Shown here: piece by piece, positions 1 through 17,100 of the stretch
Numbering within the stretch: the first letter of the stretch is position 1
How the letters are laid out: each line of letters starts with the position of its first letter
Assembly: GCA_023053685.1 (NCBI GenBank)
Contig: JALIGW010000002.1
Span: 256,856,846 to 256,920,845 of the forward strand
DNA length: 64,000 nt
Direction: 5' to 3'
DNA from: Diadophis punctatus similis
Taxonomy: Eukaryota > Chordata > Lepidosauria > Squamata > Dipsadidae
Made by a program: the position numbers and the translations under genes
Notes under the pieces: generated by a model
Seen by the model: only the letters and a program-made list of their open reading frames with translations
Databases searched by the model: none
What the model was told of the DNA's origin: nothing

Positions 1-110
1 AGGAATGGCTTAAGGTAGATTTCTCAGAGGTCATCTAGTTCAACCCCTGCTCGAGTAGGGGAGACCCTACACCATTTATACCATCAAGCAGGAGACTCAA
101 CACCATTAAA
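1..110 (-). repeat. CR1 LINE 3' fragment
   Basis: The start of the window reads, on the minus strand, like the 3' region of a CR1 retrotransposon. The phrase 'ggtcatctagttcaacccc' is the reverse complement of the typical CR1 'ggttgaactagatgacc' block. It is short and degenerate, and its left edge lies outside the window. Confidence 0.6.
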
Positions 111-657
111 ATCTGAGCCCCAAAGAGGGAGGGAGGCGTTGGGTACCAAAATGGGGCAGGACCCTCTGGTTGTGAATGAGAGAAATGGCTGAAATGGCTG
201 GGTGAATGTAGGGGGAGTTTCAGGTGCCCCCCCTATGGCTCCCAACAAGTGCCTGGGGAGGACCCTGCCTGCTGGCATTTTGCTCCTCAAAAGGGGGCTT
301 GAGGGGAAGCAGAGCAAGGGGGCCTCCGAGCAGGAGGGGTCCCACCCCTTCCCCTCCCTGGATCTGCCCACCCAACTCCCGAATGAATTCTGGCTTCGGA
401 CCGGAAGTAACCAGGATGGTTGATCCAGAGGCAGCAGAGGAAGGACCTTCCTGTGGGGGCAACAAAGAGGAAGAGGAGGAGGAAGAGGAAGGAAGGAAGG
501 ATTCCAGGCTTTTCTTACATCTGAAGTTTATTCTTTTATAGCAAAGCGAAGGGAAGTGATTTGGAGGAAGAATAATGTAGATGAAGCTGCTGTGGGTTCC
601 AAGCCAGGAGAGATGAGGGGGCTAGAGTGACAGCTCCGTCCAGCATCCCTGGGGACA
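111..657. other. intergenic, no gene recognised
   Basis: No convincing gene is visible here. Short open frames exist on both strands but share no recognisable domain. A purine-only tract (GAGGAA-type, about 464-510) makes a Glu-rich open frame that looks like low-complexity sequence. Confidence 0.5.
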
Positions 658-665
658 GTCTAGAT

Positions 666-800
666 CAGGGGTAGGCAAAGTTGGCTCTTCTATGACTCAT
701 GGACTTCAATTCCCAGAATTCCTGAGCTAGCATGATTGGCTCAGAAAGTCTGGGAGTTGAAGTCCATGAGTCATAGAAGAGCCAACTTTGCCTACCCCTG
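666..800. mobile_element. hAT-type MITE with 8-bp target duplication
   Basis: This is a 135-bp near-perfect palindrome. It starts CAGGGGTAGGCAAAG and ends with the reverse complement CTTTGCCTACCCCTG. It is flanked by a perfect 8-bp direct repeat GTCTAGAT (658-665 and 801-808), which fits the nTnnnnAn target preference of hAT elements. It has no coding capacity, so it is a non-autonomous element. Confidence 0.85.
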
Positions 801-1114
801 GTCTAGATGGTCTCCACCCCTCACTCCCAAGAAAGAGAGGCCCCGAAAGGAAGCTGGAGGGGGTCTCAGCAGGAGAAGGTCCAGGCTGCCATCCTCTTCC
901 TCTCCCCAACCTGCCACCTTCAGCCTCCATTTCTCAGAGGTTGCAAACAGGACAAAGAGTCATCAGCTACTAAAGAAAAAAAATATCCTTTTGCATCGGA
1001 GAACAGGATTAATTCATGAGTGCTGTAGAAAAAGAGACGGGGAAGAAAATAAGAATATAAAGAGAAAAGTTTACTGTAAATAACATGTTTTTCTTCCTTT
1101 TCAGCCCCCACCCC

Positions 1115-2160
1115 CAGGGCAGGCCCACACTGCAGGGGGGTGATTGATAGGCAGGGACAGATAGAGGGAAAATTGGCCCATTTCAGGGAGGAAAAGGAGG
1201 GGAAGGACCAGGGATTCCTCCCCATTTTATCTTCAGGGGATTCTGGAATTCTCCCTAATTGTCTTAATTAGGGCTTAATCAAGAGGGGAGGGACCCCTCC
1301 ACCACTGCAGATGATTCATATTAACAAAGAAGATGGGGCTATGATGAAAGTGGCAGGAAAGGGGGGAGCCTGGGGTCACATGGCCAGAAATTGTATGAAT
1401 TCTCACAAGAACAACGGGGGTCAGGAAGAACAGCCTGTCAAGGTTCCAACTAATGAACCCAAATGAGTCTGCATGGGGTGCCAAGAAGGATCATCTGGGA
1501 GCGGGGGTGGGGTGGGGGGTGCAGTTCACAGCAAAGTTTTGGAGGGAGTTCATTAAGTTAAGTAGGGTCATTTCAAGGGCTTAGCTCCACCTTCCATCCG
1601 AGTACAGACGGAGCTGTAGAATGAGCTAACTCAATGATAGAACAATCCCTGAGAAGATGCTATGTTAATTATCAGCAATCTAGCTGGGCAGATCTGTCAT
1701 TTGCTGAAGTGGACTCCAATACTGCAGTGCATAGTAGTGTGGGACTCAACCCTTTTAAAATAGCCACAGGGGTGGAATTTGTCCCCATGCCTGAATACCC
1801 ATGGGAACCCCCCTCCACAGTGAGCCTAACAGAATGGGTGGGTTGCTTACAAAATGCGTGGGGGAATGTAAACCTGGGGTGCTCCCTCCCCGAGGGAGGA
1901 ATGGAAGGAATGGCCCCCTCCTTCCCTTCCCTTTTGCAATTTCCCAAAACTTGGAAAAATTCTGGGCAAGATTTTAGTGTTTGTGTGTGCTTTTGTTTTT
2001 GATTGCAATACTTTTTCAATTCTCTGTAAGGAAAAGCTGCCCAAAATCCAAAAATTTGCTGTCTGCACAGCAAGGACATTTTGTTCAGGCATGTTTTCTT
2101 TAAAAAAAGGAACAATGAAGGAATTTAAAAAAAACACCTATAACTTGCAGGAACGGCTGA
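1115..2160 (-). other. 3' part/flank of MHC class II beta fragment
   Basis: No exon is identified here, but the stretch is not random. Blocks at about 1115-1300 and 1860-2130 match, in inverse orientation, about 61925-62485 at the other end of the window, next to the second MHC class II beta fragment. It is therefore the downstream intron, 3' UTR or flank of the MHC gene. The last coding exon and a poly(A) signal could not be placed. A G-rich run at 1497-1519 has four G-tracts and could form a quadruplex. Confidence 0.55.
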
Positions 2161-2187
2161 GATGAGGGAAGAAGAGGAGAAACTCAC

Positions 2188-2972
2188 CTGCAGGTGGTTG
2201 GATGGGAATTGCTGGAAGGAGAAAAAGACCCAATCAGAACCCTTCATGGGCTGGAGGACTCAGAGGGACCCCTTCCCATCGATAGCCCATAATAGGTTGT
2301 GTGAGCTTCACTTATAGCCCCTCAAACAAGAGAAGCTGCAAAAAATATTTCTCAAGGGGACCCTCTTGGCCACCTGCTAAGCTTGATGAGAGGCCTCCCC
2401 TAGCTGGTCCCCTCCCCACAATCTCTCCTCCAGCCTCCCAGACTCACCTTTCTTGCTCTTCAGGTAGGAGAAGAGCCCCACAGCGAAGAAGGCCACTCCT
2501 ATCACGGCCTCCATAATCCCCGTCCAGAGTTTGCTCCTGGCAGAGCTGGAGGAACGGGGCTCTGGGGAAAGAGAAGGACCCTCACCTCAGCAGGGGGATT
2601 GGGCCCACCTTCTGGTTTCCCCCACAGGGAGGGTGTTTCCTCCTTCTCAGGGCAGGATGGGGTCCCCAGACCAGGAGGGGAGGGGCTTACCCCACTGGAC
2701 AGTGATGGGGCCTCCAGGCTGGCGTGCTCCACCTTGCAAGTGTAGACGTCCCACCGCTGGGGCTGGGTCTCCAGCCCCCCGCTGGAGCTGGTAGGTCCAG
2801 TCTCCGTTGTGGAGCTCCTCCCCGAAGGACACGCCCTCCTTCTCCCGCCGCCCATTCTTCAGCCACTGGACCTCGATCTTCACGGGGTAAAAGCCAGTCG
2901 CGATGCAGAGGAGGATGGTGTTGGGGGAAGCGGGGTCCATCTTGGTGGGGGAGATGGTGACGGTGGGCTTGG
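2188..2972 (-). pseudogene. MHC class II beta chain, exons 3-5 only
   Basis: Three exons of a class II beta chain read leftward. Exon 3 (2972-2691, 282 nt, the usual size) encodes the beta-2 immunoglobulin C1 domain, with the motifs CIATGFYP, VQWLKNG, NGDWTYQ and VYTCKVEHASLEA. Exon 4 (2561-2448, 114 nt) encodes the connecting peptide and transmembrane helix (LWTGIMEAVIGVAFFAVG, then a Lys-rich stop-transfer). Exon 5 (2211-2188, 24 nt, the usual size) is cytoplasmic. All splice sites are GT-AG. Exon 3 changes frame twice: an extra G in the G-run near 2782 and a missing C in the C-run near 2716. These cancel, but about 24 codons between them are out of frame. No signal-peptide or beta-1 exon is seen before the sequence turns into other repeats. 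The family protein pairs with an alpha chain to present peptide. This copy is either a 5'-truncated pseudogene or a gene disrupted by rearrangement and carrying homopolymer errors. Confidence 0.85.
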
Positions 2973-3009
2973 CTGGAAGGAAGGAGGAGAAGGAGGCACA
3001 TGAGAGACA

Positions 3010-3735
3010 CAACAGGGCCCAGAACAGAAGACCAAGTTGGTTAGTTCAGGCCAAGATCCCTTTTTACTCCTGAAAATATTCTGTGTTTTGAGTCATCTTC
3101 CAAAGTAAACTGCAGCAAGAAATTAAAAGGGATTCTGAAAGAGGGAAAAAGGTTAAATCCTTCCTTATTGGGATCGGTTGCAGTCTCCAAAAAGAAAGAA
3201 TTCCCCAAATAGGAAGTCCAACAGGGATAAATGCTGGAAACACCCAGAGGTGGAAGGAACCTTATGCCAGATGTGGTGGACATGGAAAGAAATAATGCAG
3301 AAGACGGGAAGGACAGACGCAGCACGAGTCGGATGATTCTTGGGATGTCATTGAAAATGAAACCACACTTTTAATTAGGTGTAATACCACAACATTTTTT
3401 CTTTGTTTAGTAAACTTTGTTATTTATTAAATTTATCTGCCAAAGTGGCCACAACTAACCCAAAGTCTTACAAAGACTCTCCTAGCCGTGAGTTCCACCT
3501 GCTCTTCAGGAGTCCAGGAGAATCTCCAGAATTGCCAACTGGGTCTCTGGGACAATGCAACTCCACCCAGAACAAAGTTGGTTAAAGTCCCCCCATGTTG
3601 GAGCTCCATGGACCCAAAGCCCTTTGGTCTTGCCAGGGTTCAACCGAAGCCTCTAATCCCCCATTCAGTCCCCTCCCCCCACAGCCTCCAGGCCCCTCGA
3701 GGGGGCAGCCTCAGCATCCAGTCTCCAACCTTCCC
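3010..3735. other. MHC intron 2-like and unassigned sequence
   Basis: On the minus strand this is the position of the intron upstream of the beta-2 exon. No beta-1 exon is visible. Around 3400-3445 there is an A/T-rich repeat end (TTATTTATTAAATTTATCTGCC). Nothing else is recognised. Confidence 0.4.
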
Positions 3736-5185
3736 TTTGTGGGAAAGGTTTAGAGAAAGTGGTGGCACTTCAAGTCCTACGGTCATTGGATGAAACGGAT
3801 TGTCTGGACCCTTGTCAATCTGGCTTGAGACCTGGCTATAGCATGGAAACTGCTTTGGTCACACTGATGGATGATCTCTGGCGAGCCCGAGATAGGGGTC
3901 ATTCCTCTATCTTGGTGCTACTTGACCTCTCAGCTGCTTTCAATACCATTGACTATGGTATTCTTCTGGGATGATGAAGGGAGCTAGGGTTGGGAGGCAC
4001 CGTGTTGTGGTGGTTCTCCTCCTATCTCTCTGGTCGGTCGCAGTCGGTGTTAGTAGGAGGACAGAGATCGACCCCTAGACTTCTTGTTTGTGGGATGCCT
4101 CAGGGCTCGGTCCTCTCTCCCCTCCTTTTTAATATCTACATAAAACCACTGGGTGATGTCATCCGATGATTTGGGGTGGGGTATCAGCAATATGCTGATG
4201 ATACCAAGTTGTATGTCTCCACCCCACGTCAGTTCAGTGAAGCAGTGGATGTGATGTGCTGGTGCCCGGAAGCTGTGAGGGTCTGGATGGGTGTCAACAA
4301 GCTCAAACTTAACCCAGACAAGACCGAGTGGCTGTGGGTATTGCCCCCTAAAGATTGTATCCACTGTCCATCCTTGGCTCTATGGGGGGAGAAATTGTCC
4401 CCCTCAGAACTGGTTCGCAATTTGGGTCCCCTCCTAGACCCACAGTTAAGATTAGATCAACATCTAACAGCTGTGGCTAGGGGGACCTTTGCACTGGTTT
4501 GCCTGGTGCACCAATTGTGACCCTACTTGGATCAGGAGGCTCTCCTCACAGTCACTCATGCCCTTATCACCTCACAGTTGGATTATTGCAATGCACTCTA
4601 CATGGGGCTACCCCTGAAGAGTGTTCGGAGACTACAATCGGTCCAGAATGCAGCTGTGCGAGTGGTTGTGGGTGCACCTAGGTAACCCACATTACAACAA
4701 TCCTCCGCGAGCTGCATTAGCTTCCTATTTGTCTCTGGGCTCAATTCAAAGTGTTGGTTATTACCTTTAAAGCCCTACATGGCAAAGGGGCCAGGTTATC
4801 TTTGTGAACGCCTTCTACCTGATAGTTTCCAGCGACCGGTAAGATCCCACAGAGTTGGTCTCCTCTAAGTCCCGTCAGCTAAGCAGTGTCAGCTGGCGGG
4901 CCCGCGGGGAAGGGCCTTCTCTGTGGCTGCCCCGGCTCTCTGGAACCAGCTACCCCCTGAGATCCGGACTGCCCCCACTCTATTGGCCTTCCGGAAAGCA
5001 TTGAAGGCCTGGCTTTTCCGGCAGGCTTGGGGCCGTTGATCTCGCAATTTACGAGGTCTGACCTTGAATGATAAGTACGTATGTGATTTTTGACAGTTTT
5101 TAAATCTTTTATGATGTTTTTAAATGTATTTTCTATATCCTGTTGTAAACCGCCCAGAGTCCTTCGGGAGTTGGGCGGCAAAGAA
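3735..5185 (+). mobile_element. decayed L2/CR1-like LINE 3' fragment
   Basis: The reading frame is broken but matches the intact LINE at 14190-17411 from the reverse-transcriptase core to the 3' end. Recognisable pieces are LDLSAAFNTID, the catalytic box QYADDTKLY and LNPDKTEWLWVLPPKD, followed by the C-terminal block in several frames with stops. The 3' end carries the family's 'gagttgggcggca' terminus and runs into an AAATT tail. It is 5'-truncated and much older than the intact copies. Confidence 0.85.
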
Positions 5186-5300
5186 ATAAATTAAATTAAA
5201 TTAAATTAAATTAAATTAAATTAAATTAAATTAAATTAAATTAAATTAAATTAAATTAAATTAAATTAAATTAAATTAAATTAAATTAAATTAAATTAAA
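5186..5300 (+). repeat. (AAATT)n microsatellite at LINE tail
   Basis: About 23 uninterrupted copies of the 5-mer AAATT directly follow the 3' terminus of the decayed LINE, so this is its expanded tail. Confidence 0.95.
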
Positions 5301-5390
5301 TGCTGAGTCAACCTTGAACCAGTGAGATTTGAACAGCTGAACTGCTGAACTGCAGTGCTGCACTTTAACCACTGTGCCACCTCGGCTCAT
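5301..5390 (-). repeat. tRNA-derived SINE head, antisense
   Basis: The reverse complement begins GAGCCGAGGTGGCACAGTGG and contains a pol III B-box-like TTCAAATCTC, as in squamate tRNA-derived SINEs. Only the tRNA-like head is present. A longer copy of the same family lies at 13253-13480. Confidence 0.7.
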
Positions 5391-5449
5391 ATGTATGGTA
5401 ATGGTGGAGAAAAAATGGTGGAGAAAAAATAAAAAAAAATTCAAAAAAA

Positions 5450-5916
5450 AAGAGGGAGAGAGGAGAAAGAGGCAGAATCGGTGGGTCTGGATTGGGAGGG
5501 GGAGGGGGCGTTTTCCTCGAACTTCCGAATTGGCAGTGCCCAGAAAAGCGTAAGGACCAATGAGAATCCCCCCTTGTTTCGCGTCATCAGTCTCCGGGCA
5601 GAGTCTCCCTTGATTTCACCCGATAGAAGAGATAGTTCGGCGGGAGAGAAGCGGAGAAAGTGGGAGGGGGGGGCCTGTCCTCTCCCTTCCCCCTCCCATG
5701 AGCTCCTCTTTCCCGCCCTTTCTACCATCCTGACCCAAATCCACCAGGGGGCGCCTTCCGCCAAGGGAAGGGAACTCCAGGAGCTTCCCCATGTGGCCAC
5801 TGGAGGGCGAACGTCACGAGTGTTTCCAGAGCCTTGCCGCTCTAGGATGCCACACTCCGCATGAGACGGAGAGGCTGAGGGAGAGTCTGGCGGGGGGACA
5901 TCCAGACGTGCCCCAG
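5450..5916 (+). promoter_or_regulatory. promoter and 5' exon of zinc-finger gene 1
   Basis: This GC-rich region contains CCAAT motifs and lacks an obvious TATA box. It ends in a splice donor (CCCCAG|GTGAGG; last exon base 5916). It aligns in two halves to sequences that are 6.6 kb apart in the downstream units: 5450-5675 matches 13490-13705, and 5680-5916 matches 20345-20649. It therefore preserves the uninterrupted promoter. An ATG at 5861 in the leader opens a uORF of only five codons. The transcription start is not determined. Confidence 0.6.
5741..5754 (+). promoter_or_regulatory. CTCF core motif, gene 1 promoter
   Basis: CCACCAGGGGGCGC matches all 14 positions of the vertebrate CTCF core CCASYAGRKGGCRS. 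It lies about 160 bp upstream of the first splice donor. The match is seen in sequence; occupancy is inferred. Confidence 0.7.
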
Positions 5917-6463
5917 GTGAGGGGGGGTTTTCTTCCCGAGATCCATGCTCCCCAGCCGCCCTCTCCCTGCAGGGGGAAGCGGAAGAAGCGGGTGCAGGGG
6001 AGGGTGGGCCTTGCGGAGGCCCAGCAGGAGAGGAGAGAAGCGGGGGGAGGAGGAGGCAGGATTCGCACCAGGCTCCCCGAGGGCCCGATCCTGTCTCCGG
6101 AGGGGGAGGGAAGCGGGGCGGCCTCTCCAGCTGCCTCCTTCCCGGCCCTGCTCGGGGGGACCTGGGCCCTGCGCTGGGATGAGCCGCTTGGGGCTTCGGG
6201 CAGGTTGGGTGAAGGTCGCTCAGTGGCTGAATTCCACTTTCTAATTCTTTTTCTTTTTCTTCTTCCCATCTCAGATACAGAAACTGGAAGCCATTTGTGG
6301 TCTTTGCAAGGGAAAAGTTTCTCCTGGGGGAAAAAAAAAGAGCGGAATAACTTGCAGGGATCCGTCCTGTGACCCCAGAAATGGTCCCGTGAAGGAAAAG
6401 GCATCTGGAGACCCACAAGAGTCCTTGGACCCATTTGGAGTCGCTCTGCAGGACAGAGAAAGG

Positions 6464-12765
<6,302 letters not shown>

Positions 12766-12932
12766 ATTTATATGCTACTCCACAATGCTTTACCACTTTA
12801 TCTCTGAGCAGTTTACAAAGTCAGCATATTCTTCTCAGCAATCTGGGTCCTCATTTTAGCGACCTCAGAAGGATGAAAGGCTGAATCAACTCCTAAAAGT
12901 AATCTATAGGAGTTGAAGATGTTTTCAGTAAA
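12766..12932 (+). promoter_or_regulatory. gene 1 3' UTR with SINE tail and variant poly(A) signal
   Basis: Directly after the stop, an antisense SINE tail remnant is visible ('aatctgggtcctcatttta', about 12775-12900). At 12927-12932 the hexamer is AGTAAA, whereas gene 4 has AATAAA at the equivalent place (61212-61217). AGTAAA is a known weak poly(A) variant; the actual cleavage site is not known. Confidence 0.5.
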
Positions 12933-13252
12933 ATGTCAAATTGAAACTTTTCAATTTCCACTTATTTAAAAATGCTCCATCCATTTTCTTGCTGAAATAT
13001 TTTTTCTGATCCCGAATTTGCATTTCTTGCTCAAACAAATAGTCACAATTTTCACTTTGTAAAGCCACTGCGTTTTTTTTAAGCTATTCCACAAAGATTT
13101 TTAATGTTCCTAGATGCAAATGGGCTTTTTATGAAAAACAAAACAAAACCCACACTGGAAATGTTGTTCTTTGTCTAGGTGGCAACCAGATTAGATCCCA
13201 GCTTTAAATTATAAATAACAAATTGAATGTTCTTCAGCATTATAGAGTTAAC

Positions 13253-13480
13253 AGTTATTTATTTATTTATTTATTTGTGAGATTTATATACCGCCTCACA
13301 CAGCAAACACTCTCTAAGCGGTTTACACCAATAAGCAATGTTTATTTATATTGTCCCCAATAATCTGGGTCCTCATTTTACCTACCTCGGAAGGATGGAA
13401 GGCTGAGTCAACCTTGAGGCGGTGAGATTTGAACCGCTGACCTGCGGATCACAATCAGCAGTGGCCTTCAGTACTGTCTC
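13253..13480 (-). repeat. tRNA-derived SINE, antisense, near full length
   Basis: A (TTTA)n tract at the left is the SINE tail. The sequence then runs through 'ataccgcctcaca', 'ctgggtcctcattttacc' and 'gagtcaaccttgag' to the tRNA-like head with a B-box-like GGTTCAAATC on the minus strand. Confidence 0.75.
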
Positions 13481-13489
13481 TAAGCGCCT

Positions 13490-13705
13490 CAAAGAGAGGA
13501 GAAAGATGCGGAGGCTCCCAGCCCCAGAGGCGGAATCGGTGGGTTTGGATTGGGGGGGGGCGTTTTCCTTGAACTTCGGAGTGCCCGAAAAGCGTAAGGA
13601 CCAATGAGAATCCTCCTTTCTTCTGCATCATCAGTCTCTGGGCAGAGTCTCCCTTGAGTTCACCCGATAGAAGAATTAGTTCGGCGGGCAGAAACAAGCG
13701 GAGAA
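13490..13705 (+). promoter_or_regulatory. detached upstream half of a zinc-finger gene promoter
   Basis: This block is closely similar to 5450-5675 in the gene 1 promoter (shared 'ggaccaatgagaatcc', 'agtctcccttga', 'cacccgatagaag'). The downstream half of that promoter is found only at 20345, so about 6.6 kb separates the halves in this unit. Confidence 0.65.
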
Positions 13706-13814
13706 AGTGGGAGGGGGGGCCGTTCAGTCTTGGGGGGCCGCAGCTCAAATGAGGGTTTCATGGCAACCCTGGAGAGGAGTCTGGACTTCCTTTTGCCTTC
13801 CCCCCTGGATCCTG

Positions 13815-13828
13815 TCTGTAGGGGGCGC
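13815..13828 (+). promoter_or_regulatory. CTCF-like motif (12/14)
   Basis: TCTGTAGGGGGCGC matches CCASYAGRKGGCRS except at positions 1 and 3. It has the same orientation as the perfect motifs in the gene promoters. Occupancy is inferred only. Confidence 0.45.
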
Positions 13829-14189
13829 TGCTGCCGATGAATAAAGGGGAGGCGCAGCCCCACAGCCACCGAGGACTTTGTGGGGGTCTCTGAGCGGGCT
13901 GAAATAGGGAGTCCGTGGGCGCTTTCAAGCATTCACACACTCACACAATTAATTTCTGGGTGGAAGCGCCCCTCCCCCAATGATGTGGGCTCAGTCTCCC
14001 CCCTCCCGGAAACTTCTGCCTTTTGCTCCCTTCCTGGCCAAGGGGCTGCCGGAGGGCCGCTTTCCCCCCCAGCGCTGTGGGGTTTTCTGACCCACCGCAA
14101 ATAGCAGCTCGGTTTTGGTTCAAGAAGGGCTGTAGTTGATCTCAATGGGGGGGGGAGAAATCCCTCCTTCCTTCCTTCCTTCCACTTGA

Positions 14190-17100
14190 TTGAACTCCAT
14201 GGGAGGAAAAGCTCTGAATTGGAGGAGTATAAATTATGACGTCAGGAAAAAACAAAATAAAATAAATAAAACTTTGCTCCCCCCCGCTGAGTGTAAAAAC
14301 AGAAGTGGGGGGGGAGACCCAGCTACCCTTTCCTGTAAGAATGCTATGTATGGCCTGCAGGAAGGGAGGGAGACCAGCGGGGGAGGGGAGGGGGTCTCTG
14401 GTGTAGGCGAGAGCCGGACCATCTCGGTCATAACGGGAAGAGGCAGATATGACGGGAGCAGAGGGGCGGGCCGCTCTCGGGGAATAAGACCTCGCTGTTT
14501 ACAAGCGATCCCTTGTTCCGGCCCCTCCGACCCGGTTCTATCTTGCTCAACCCGGATACCTGGCAACCAGGGTTCTCAGGGCCCTGGGCTCAGGATGCTG
14601 CTGCTTAATGCCAGGTCAATTGTCAACAAAGCCCCCTTGATACGTGATTTAATCACAGAGGAGGGGGCAGACCTGGTGTGTGTTACCGAGACCTGGCTGG
14701 GGCAGGAGGGGGGAGTAGCTCTCTCCGAGATATGCCCAGCCGGTTTCTCGGTGCAGCACCATTCTCGACCCCAGGGAAGGGGGGGAGGAGTGGCAATAAT
14801 AACCCGCGAAAATCTGCATCCTCGTAGGATCCCTGCCCCGGAGATTGTTGGGTGTGAGACGCTCCTTTTGAAGTTGGACTTAGGGGTACAGGTGGGCCTT
14901 TTCTTGACGTACCTGCCTCCCAGCTGCGTAAGCAAGGCCCTGCCTGAGCTGCTCGAGGCAGTAGCCGGCTTGGCAGTTGAGTTCCCCAGGCTTATGGTGC
15001 TGGGGGACTTCAACTTGCCATCTGCTGGCGAAACCTCTGGGGCGGCTCAGGAGTTCATGGATTCCATGACAACCATGGACCTGACCCAAGTAATCCAGGG
15101 TCCGACTCATGAGGGTGGTCACACGCTCGACCTAGTGTTTCTTTCGGGGCAGTGGAGAGATGATCTGAAGATAAGGGATATAGTCATCACCCCTCTGTCA
15201 TGGTCAGATCATTTCCTACTGAGGTTGGATTTCGCAGCCCCATTCCTCCCCCGCAGGGAGGCGGGACCGACTAGGTGGTTCCGCCCCAGGCGCCTAATGG
15301 AACCGGAAGGATTCCAGAGGGAACTTGGGGAAATACCTGAAACCCTGGTACACAATTCGGCTGACTCCCTGGTGGCTGCTTGGAACACCGCAGCATCAGG
15401 GGCCCTAGACCGAATTGCGCCTAAGCGACCTCTCTATGGCAGTGGATCCCGGAAAGCTCCCTGGTTTACCGAGGAGCTCCGGGAGATGAAACGCCAGAAG
15501 AGACGTCTAGAACGCCGCTGGAGGGCCAGAAAAACCGAGTCTGATCGAACACTATTAAGAATTTACATCAGATCTTATTTAGTGGTGATAAGGGCGGCAA
15601 AACGATCCTATTTTTCCGCTCTTATTGCGTCCGCAGATTCTCGCCCGGCCGCCTTGTTTAGGGTGACGCGCTCCCTCCTTGCAAAAGGGGGGAGCGAGGA
15701 ACACTTACAAGGCAGAGCTGAGGAATTCGCTGAGTTTCTGTCGGAAAAAGTCGCTCAGATTCGGTCAAACCTGGACTCTGGCTGGGCAGAGTCCATTGAG
15801 TTGACAGGGGCTAGTCCTAGTCCATCATTATGGGAAGAGTTTGGGCCTGTTTCTCCTGAGGATGTGGACAGGGCTGTGGGAGCGATGGGTACCTCCACCT
15901 GTTTATTGGACCCGTGCCCCTCCTGGCTGGTCTCGACCAGCAGGGAGGTGGCACGCGGCTGGATCCAGGCGGTGGTCACCGCTTCTTTGAGAGAGGGATC
16001 CGTACCGCAGTCGTTAAAAGCTGCGGTGGTGCGACCCCTCCTGAAGAAGCCTTCCCTGGATCCAGCTGACTTGAAGAACTATCGTCCGGTCTCCAACTTA
16101 CCTTTTTTAGGGAAAGTTGTGGAGAAGGTGGTGGTTACTCAGCTTCTGCAGCTCCTGGATGAAACAGATCATCTAGATCCTTACCAGTCGGGCTTCAGGC
16201 GCGGCTACAGTACAGAAACTGCCTTGGTCGCTCTGATGGATGATCTCTGGCGGGCCCGGGATGGGGGGAACTCCTCCATCCTGGTGCTACTTGACCTCTC
16301 AGCGGCTTTCGATACCATCGACCATGGTATCCTTCTGCATCGTCTCAGCGAGTTGGGAGTGGGAGGCACCGTTTTGCGGTGGTTCTCCTCTTATCTCGCT
16401 GATAGGATGCAGTCGGTGCTGGCAGGGGGGCAGAGGTCGTCCCCTAGGCCCCTATCATGTGGGGTGCCTCAGGGGTCGGTTCTCTCGCCCATCCTGTTCA
16501 ACATCTACATGAAACCGCTGGGTGAGATCATTCGCAGACATGGGGTGTGTTTCCATCAGTACGCTGATGACACCCAGCTGTACATCACCACCCCGTCTGA
16601 CTTCAGTGAGGCAGTTGATGTAATGTGCCGGTGCCTGGACGACATTAGGATCTGGATGGGGAGGAACAGACTCAGACTTAATCCCGACAAGACTGAGTGG
16701 CTGTGGATATTGCCTCCTAAGGATCATGACAACTGCCCCTCCTTGTTCCTTGAGGGAGCGAAACTGACTCCCTCGGACCGGGTCCGCAACTTGGGGGTCC
16801 TCCTAGATCCACAGCTAAAATTGGACCATCATCTTTCTGCTGTGGCTAGGGGGGCCTTTGCACAGGTTCGCCTGGTGCACCAGTTGCGGCCATATTTGGA
16901 GAAGGAGGCTCTACTCACGGTCACTCATGCCCTTGTCACCTCTCGTTTGGACTACTGCAATGCGCTCTACATGGGGCTACCCTTGAAGAGTATCCGGAGA
17001 CTTCAGCTGGTGCAAAATGCGGCTGCGCGTGCTGTGGTGGGTGTGCCAAGGTACACCCACGTGACATCGATACTCCGCCAGCTGCATTGGTTGCCCATCG

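Noticed and set aside
1672..2115. 147-codon minus-strand open frame near the MHC fragment
   Set aside because: No domain; it overlaps the putative 3' UTR or flank, and the matching region near 62000 does not keep the frame.
5441..6418. Long minus-strand open frame (325 codons) over the gene 1 promoter
   Set aside because: Pro/Ser/Arg-rich translation of GC-rich promoter DNA, no domain, and copies in the other units break at different places.
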